Below, piece after piece: positions 15,270 through 19,604 of a DNA stretch of 19,604 nucleotides. Source of the stretch: LMUY01 sp964244655 (GTDB lineage Bacteria > Pseudomonadota > Alphaproteobacteria > Acetobacterales > Acetobacteraceae); NCBI GenBank assembly GCA_964244655.1, contig CAXTJU010000063.1, positions 1-19,604 on the forward strand. Direction: 5' to 3'. The notes under the pieces are model-generated. The model did no database searches and was not told the origin of the DNA. It saw only the letters and a program-made list of their open reading frames with translations. Each line of letters starts with the position of its first letter. The first letter of the stretch is position 1. The translations under genes were made by a program, and so were the position numbers.

Positions 15270-16238
15270 TCATACGGTGAGCACGGTGGAGCCGGTGGTG
15301 CGCCGGGCTTCGAGGTCCGCGTGGGCGCGGGCGGCGTCCGCCAAGGGATAGCTCTGGTTGACCGTGATCCGCACCGCGCCGGACGCGACGGTGGCGAACA
15401 GGTCGGCCGCCATCGCTGCCAGGTCCGCGCGCTTGGCCACGAAGGTGGCAAGGGTGGGCCGGGTCAGGAAGAAGGAGCCGCGCGCCAGGATATTAGGGTC
15501 GATCGGCTCCACCGCGCCGGAGGACTGGCCGAACAGCACCAGCGTTCCGGTCGGGCGCAGGCAGGCCAGCGAGCGGTGGAACGTGTCGCGGCCGACGCTG
15601 TCATAGACGACGGGGACGCCCTCGCCGGTCAGCTGCATGGTCCGCGCCACGAAATCCGTCTCGCCCAGCACGAGGGGATGGTCGCAGCCATGCGCCCGGG
15701 CCAGCTCGGCCTTGGCCGGCGTGGACACGGTGCCGATCACCGTGGCGCCGAGGGCGTGCGCCCATTGGCACAGGATCAGCCCCACCCCGCCGGCCGCGGC
15801 GTGGGCCAGGATCGTGTCGCCGCGCTGCACCGCGTGGCTGCGATGCAGGAGGTACTGCACCGTCATGCCTTGCAGCATCATCGCCGCGGCCGTGCGGTCA
15901 TCGATCGCGTCCGGCAACCTTACCAGCCGGTCGGCCGCAATCAGCCGGTGTTCGCAGTAGGCGCCGATCGGCCCGGCATACGCGACGCGTTCCCCGGTGG
16001 CGACGGAGGTGACGCCCTCGCCCAGCGCCTCCACCACGCCGGCGCCCTCGGAGCCGGGCACGAACGGCATGGCCTGCGGATACAGCCCGGTGCGCTGGTA
16101 CACGTCGATGTAGTTCAGCCCGACCGCCGTGTGGCGCAGCAGCACCTGGCCGGGTTCGGGCGCGGGCAGGTCATATGCCTCCCAGCGCAGCGCCTCCGGG
16201 CCGCCGTACTGGTGCACCCGCATGCCGTGGGTTCTCAT
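15270..16238 (-). CDS. NADPH:quinone oxidoreductase (zinc-free medium-chain reductase)
   Basis: 322 residues of the QorA-type medium-chain dehydrogenase/reductase family. The N-terminal catalytic domain contains RVHQYGGPEALRWE and VGLNYIDVYQRTGLY. The nucleotide-binding domain has HAAAGGVGLILCQWAHALGATVIGT (the AxxGxxG dinucleotide motif) and YDSVGRDTFHRSLACLRPTGTLVLFG. No structural zinc Cys cluster is present, as expected for quinone reductases. It would reduce quinones or other electrophiles in the cytosol with NADPH. GGAGAG lies about seven bases upstream of the ATG at 16238. It follows ureG by 21 bases, so it may ride on the urease transcript, but a metabolic link to urease is not evident. 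Confidence 0.9.
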   Translation of the reverse strand: MRTHGMRVHQYGGPEALRWEAYDLPAPEPGQVLLRHTAVGLNYIDVYQRTGLYPQAMPFVPGSEGAGVVEALGEGVTSVATGERVAYAGPIGAYCEHRLIAADRLVRLPDAIDDRTAAAMMLQGMTVQYLLHRSHAVQRGDTILAHAAAGGVGLILCQWAHALGATVIGTVSTPAKAELARAHGCDHPLVLGETDFVARTMQLTGEGVPVVYDSVGRDTFHRSLACLRPTGTLVLFGQSSGAVEPIDPNILARGSFFLTRPTLATFVAKRADLAAMAADLFATVASGAVRITVNQSYPLADAARAHADLEARRTTGSTVLTV

Positions 16239-16259
16239 GGCCGTCTCTCCTTGCCGGGC

Positions 16260-16877
16260 TCAGCGTGCCAGTCCGCCCGCGCGTTCCACGAACCCGGCGA
16301 CGGCGGCCACCCCCTCCCCCGCCCGGATGTTGGTGAACACGAACGGACGCTCGCCGCGCATCCGGCGGCTGTCGCGGTCCATCACCTCAAGGCTCGCGCC
16401 GACATGGGGGGCGAGGTCGGTTTTGTTGATGACCAGCAGATCGGAGCGGGTGATGCCGGGTCCGCCCTTGCGGGGGATCTTGTCGCCGGCGGACACGTCG
16501 ATGACGTAGAGGGTGAGGTCGGCCAGTTCGGGGCTGAAGGTGGCGGCCAGGTTGTCGCCGCCGCTCTCGATCAGGATCAGGTCCAGCGCCGGGAAGCGCC
16601 GCCGCAGCTCGGCCACGCCGGCCAGATTGATGCTGGCGTCCTCGCGGATGGCGGTGTGCGGACAGCCCCCCGTCTCGATGCCGAGGATGCGCTCGGGCGC
16701 CAGAGACCCGGCGCGGGTGAGGAACTCGGCATCCTCCTTGGTATAGATGTCGTTGGTGATGGCGGCGATGTCGTAGCGCGGCGAGAGGGCGCGGCACAGC
16801 GCGTCCATCAGCGCCGTCTTGCCGGAGCCGACCGGGCCGCCGACGCCCACGCGGAGCGGGCCGTGTTCGCTGGTCAT
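16260..16877 (-). CDS. ureG: Urease accessory GTPase UreG
   Basis: A 205-residue SIMIBI-class GTPase that delivers nickel to apo-urease in complex with UreF and UreD/H. Motifs seen: P-loop GPVGSGKT at 14-21, the metal-binding Cys-Pro-His at 72-74 within GIETGGCPHTAIRED, GGDN at 106-109 and the guanine-specific NKTD at 151-154. All residues needed for GTP hydrolysis and nickel-dependent dimerisation are present. The ATG overlaps the ureF stop by four bases (ATGA), so translation is coupled. The N-terminus has only one His and lacks the His-rich extension of some UreG proteins; nickel storage here is left to UreE. Confidence 0.97.
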   Translation of the reverse strand: MTSEHGPLRVGVGGPVGSGKTALMDALCRALSPRYDIAAITNDIYTKEDAEFLTRAGSLAPERILGIETGGCPHTAIREDASINLAGVAELRRRFPALDLILIESGGDNLAATFSPELADLTLYVIDVSAGDKIPRKGGPGITRSDLLVINKTDLAPHVGASLEVMDRDSRRMRGERPFVFTNIRAGEGVAAVAGFVERAGGLAR

Positions 16878-17527
16878 GTGCGGAACAGCCTCGTGTATTG
16901 GGATTCGTGGCGCATGGAAGCGATGTCGGAGCGGAAGCACGCGCCGCCGATGTCGTCCAGGGTGGCGTGGGCGGTTTCGGCCGCGATGGCGGCGATGGTC
17001 GGGGCGAGGCCGGCCAGGATGCGCAGCCCGGCGGTCTGGCCGAGCGGGACCAGGCGCACGGCGGCGGAGACGAGGTTGGCGGTGAAGGCGTGCAGCAGGC
17101 CGAGGGCGGCGGCGTCCTCCGGAACTCCGTGCGCGGCGGCGAGTGCACCGAGGGCCACGGGGTAGGCGACTTGGCCTGGCTGGGCGTCGAGCAAGGGCGC
17201 GCCCCAGACTTTGGAGGCGAGGGCGAAGGCGGTGCCTTGGGCCATCGACTCCAGGCGACGTTCGACGCTGGGCTGGGACGCTGCCGCCACGTTTGCCACC
17301 GTCGCCAACTCTCCGGGCGTGCGGCAACGGTGGGCGTGACGCAGCAGGATCGCGTCGGTCCAGCCTGGTCCGTGGTTCAGCAAGTCCCTCAACCAGCCGG
17401 CTGTGCTCGCCTCGCCATTTACGTCGCCTGCATCGACGGCCCATTCGAGGCCATGACTGTAAGCATAGCTTCCCGTCGGGAACCCTGAAGACAACCAAGT
17501 GAGCAACAACGGCAGGCTGGACGTCAC
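16874..17527 (-). CDS. ureF: Urease accessory protein UreF
   Basis: 217 residues, all-helical, acting as the link between UreD/H and UreG during nickel insertion. The N-terminal LLTWLSSGFPTGSYAYSHGLEWAVDAG is the clear family signature, with GWLRDLL and the C-terminal RLVPLGQTAGLRILAGL and FRSDIASMRHESQYTRLFR blocks matching. The start is a GTG at 17527 that shares GTGA with the stop of the preceding membrane-protein gene; no purine-rich ribosome site is visible, so expression may depend on translation of that upstream gene. GC-rich like the other urease genes, in sharp contrast with the gene just before it. Confidence 0.95.
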   Translation of the reverse strand: MTSSLPLLLTWLSSGFPTGSYAYSHGLEWAVDAGDVNGEASTAGWLRDLLNHGPGWTDAILLRHAHRCRTPGELATVANVAAASQPSVERRLESMAQGTAFALASKVWGAPLLDAQPGQVAYPVALGALAAAHGVPEDAAALGLLHAFTANLVSAAVRLVPLGQTAGLRILAGLAPTIAAIAAETAHATLDDIGGACFRSDIASMRHESQYTRLFRT

Positions 17528-18006
17528 GCGACGCCGAACCAGTTGCGACGGGTGACAAGCATGAGGGCGATGGAGGCGGCGACGATATCAACAGGCAGGG
17601 TATAATCAGCCAGGGCAGAGAAGTTCATTTGCAAGAGCTGAAAGTTGCTTCTGGGATTTATAAATTGATCTACGCAGGCCCAGAAAATCCCGAAACTTAG
17701 GCCCAAACCAATCCGGCCAGAAATCGAGAAATTGAAGTACTTGCCAGCTTTTCGCACTATGATGTAGGTTATTGAAATAGGAACCAGACCCAACACGAAG
17801 GTGGTAGGAACAGCAAAGAGGAAAACCATAGGTGCAAACGTGATGGGAACCGCGAACAATAAAGCTAATTTCCAATGACTGATTGGTATTGATAGAACGC
17901 AGGTGACCGACGCTCCTGTATAGGCGCTGACTACGACGCCCACAAACAGGGTTGCACCCAGACCATCCAAAAAAGAGAGTGGCCGCGCTGCCGTCTTAGT
18001 CGTCAT
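17524..18006 (-). CDS. AT-rich predicted membrane protein within the urease operon
   Basis: About 160 residues if started at the ATG at 18006 (MTTKTAARPLSFLDGL); in-frame ATGs at 18018 and 18030 also exist. There are about five hydrophobic segments: LGATLFVGVVVSAYTGASV, KLALLFAVPITFAPMVFLF, TTFVLGLVPISITYIIV, GRIGLGLSFGIFWACV and LPVDIVAASIALMLV. No HupE/UreJ nickel-transporter His motif, urea-channel repeat or other known signature is visible. It overlaps the 3' end of ureE by 11 bases and the ureF start by 4, so it is spliced neatly into the operon. GC is about 45% over 17581-17820 by hand count, while flanking genes are near 70%; this suggests late acquisition. The family is unknown to me. 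A nickel, urea or ammonium role is only suggested by position. Confidence 0.65.
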   Translation of the reverse strand: MTTKTAARPLSFLDGLGATLFVGVVVSAYTGASVTCVLSIPISHWKLALLFAVPITFAPMVFLFAVPTTFVLGLVPISITYIIVRKAGKYFNFSISGRIGLGLSFGIFWACVDQFINPRSNFQLLQMNFSALADYTLPVDIVAASIALMLVTRRNWFGVA

Positions 18007-18454
18007 GATGGTGGCCATGCCCGCCAGCATACGCCCCGCCCTCCGGATCGAACGGCGCATCCACCGCCTCCACGTGCCCGCCCAGCCCGTGCACCATGTC
18101 GGCGATTACGTAGTCCGCGCGGATGCGGATGCGCTCGCCCAGCAGCTGCACCGGCAAGTGGCGGTTGCCGAGGTGCCAGGCGATCCGCACCAGCTCCGCC
18201 GGGCCGTGGGCGTGGATGTCCAGCACCGGCTCTGGCCGGGCCACCACGCGGACGATGCGGCCGTCATCGGCCTGCAACGCGTCCCCGTCGCGCAGCCGCA
18301 CCGCCTGCGGCAGGTCGAGTAGGATGTCCTCGCCCGCTTCCGTCGGCAGCATGACCCGGCGGCGGTGGCGGCGATCGAAGTCGATCAGCACCCGGTCGTC
18401 CTCCAACGCCTGGTTCCAGGCGCCGGCGGGGAGGACTTTGGTGGACCGGAGCAT
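17996..18454 (-). CDS. ureE: Urease accessory nickel metallochaperone UreE
   Basis: 152 residues. The N-terminal peptide-binding domain includes DFDRRHRRRVMLPTEAGEDILLDLPQAVRLRDGD, followed by the C-terminal metal domain with RIAWHLGNRHLPVQ, the conserved GNRHxP motif whose His binds Ni at the dimer interface. It ends in a short His-rich tail, GGHGHHHDD, for additional nickel. UreE hands Ni to UreG. The ATG at 18454 overlaps the stop of the small upstream ORF by one base (TGATG). The 3' end is overlapped by the AT-rich membrane gene. The length is normal. Confidence 0.95.
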   Translation of the reverse strand: MLRSTKVLPAGAWNQALEDDRVLIDFDRRHRRRVMLPTEAGEDILLDLPQAVRLRDGDALQADDGRIVRVVARPEPVLDIHAHGPAELVRIAWHLGNRHLPVQLLGERIRIRADYVIADMVHGLGGHVEAVDAPFDPEGGAYAGGHGHHHDD

Positions 18455-18624
18455 CAGCGCCGGGCCTCGAAGGGCGGGATGCCGAGCCTGGTCGCCCAGT
18501 AGCCCGGCTTCGGCGCTTCGGAGATCGACGCCTCGAACGCGTTCGCCAGGGCGCGGACTTGGGCGGGCGTGAAGACGTCCGACTTGTCCAGCTCTTCCAC
18601 GAACTTGGCTTTGTTGAAGGTCAT
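18454..18624 (-). CDS. 56-residue ORF between ureC and ureE
   Basis: A short frame from the ATG at 18624 to the TGA at 18454-18456, beginning MTFNKAKFVEELDKSDVF and ending LGIPPFEARR. It starts 10 bases after the ureC stop, with AGGGTGGTGG before the ATG, and ends in a TGATG junction with ureE. The gene is therefore packed exactly as a translated operon member. The N-terminal helix (KFVEELDKSDVFTPAQVRALANAFEAS) faintly recalls the opening of DUF1640-type proteins (helix, then TxxQxxALAxAx), but without the coiled coil. The C-terminal half, PKPGYWATRLGIPP, is distinctive. Function unknown; a small urease-linked helper is possible. Confidence 0.6.
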   Translation of the reverse strand: MTFNKAKFVEELDKSDVFTPAQVRALANAFEASISEAPKPGYWATRLGIPPFEARR

Positions 18625-18634
18625 CGCCACCACC

Positions 18635-19604
<970 letters not shown>

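Noticed and set aside
15321..17165. A long plus-strand open frame opposite the quinone reductase, ureG and ureF
   Set aside because: No motif, and composition of an antisense shadow.
17524..18006. Identification of the AT-rich membrane gene as a UreJ/HupE nickel permease or urea channel
   Set aside because: The His/Asp motif of HupE/UreJ and the repeats of urea channels are not present; only position suggests such a role.

Overview
The window is GC-rich (roughly 70% by eye) with long open frames and tight 4-base gene overlaps. The gene content (OmpA-type porins with a proline-rich linker, DUF1491, alphaproteobacterial-style urease genes, a CP-ATP-grasp/alpha-E pair) fits an alphaproteobacterium. 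I favour Acetobacteraceae, but that is inference from protein style and not from a marker gene. No rRNA, tRNA, CRISPR array or intact transposon is visible.

Left part (1-7.7 kb). A decayed epoxide-hydrolase-like alpha/beta hydrolase gene (minus strand) lies divergent from a compact plus-strand operon for a tripartite drug pump: an EmrB-type MFS permease, an EmrA/HlyD-type adaptor with an unusual charged N-terminal tail, and a NodT-family outer-membrane lipoprotein that starts at a TTG overlapping the adaptor's stop codon. A double PRC-barrel protein follows. On the minus strand come a small membrane protein and a decayed minicatalase-like gene carrying two frameshifts and two amber codons.

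Middle (7.7-14.9 kb). An SRAP/HMCES-type DNA-protein crosslink protein converges with an alpha/beta hydrolase that has an Asp nucleophile. A small unknown gene follows and overlaps tail-to-tail with a minus-strand pair encoding a circularly permuted ATP-grasp protein and an alpha-E protein. Upstream of that pair are two tandem OmpA-family genes whose C-terminal domains are 95/110 identical while their barrels diverge. A rho-independent terminator separates the two.

Right part (14.9-19.6 kb). This is a minus-strand urease operon, read right to left: ureC (5' end beyond the window), a 56-codon ORF, ureE, a markedly AT-rich membrane-protein gene, ureF, ureG, then a quinone oxidoreductase and a DUF1491 gene. 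The AT-rich gene (about 45% GC by hand count over four lines) overlaps both ureE and ureF, so it is embedded in the accessory-protein operon. It is the most unusual item in the window.

In function the window combines envelope work (efflux pump, porins), nickel-enzyme maturation (UreE, UreF and UreG delivering Ni to UreC), DNA repair (SRAP) and two recently lost enzymes.
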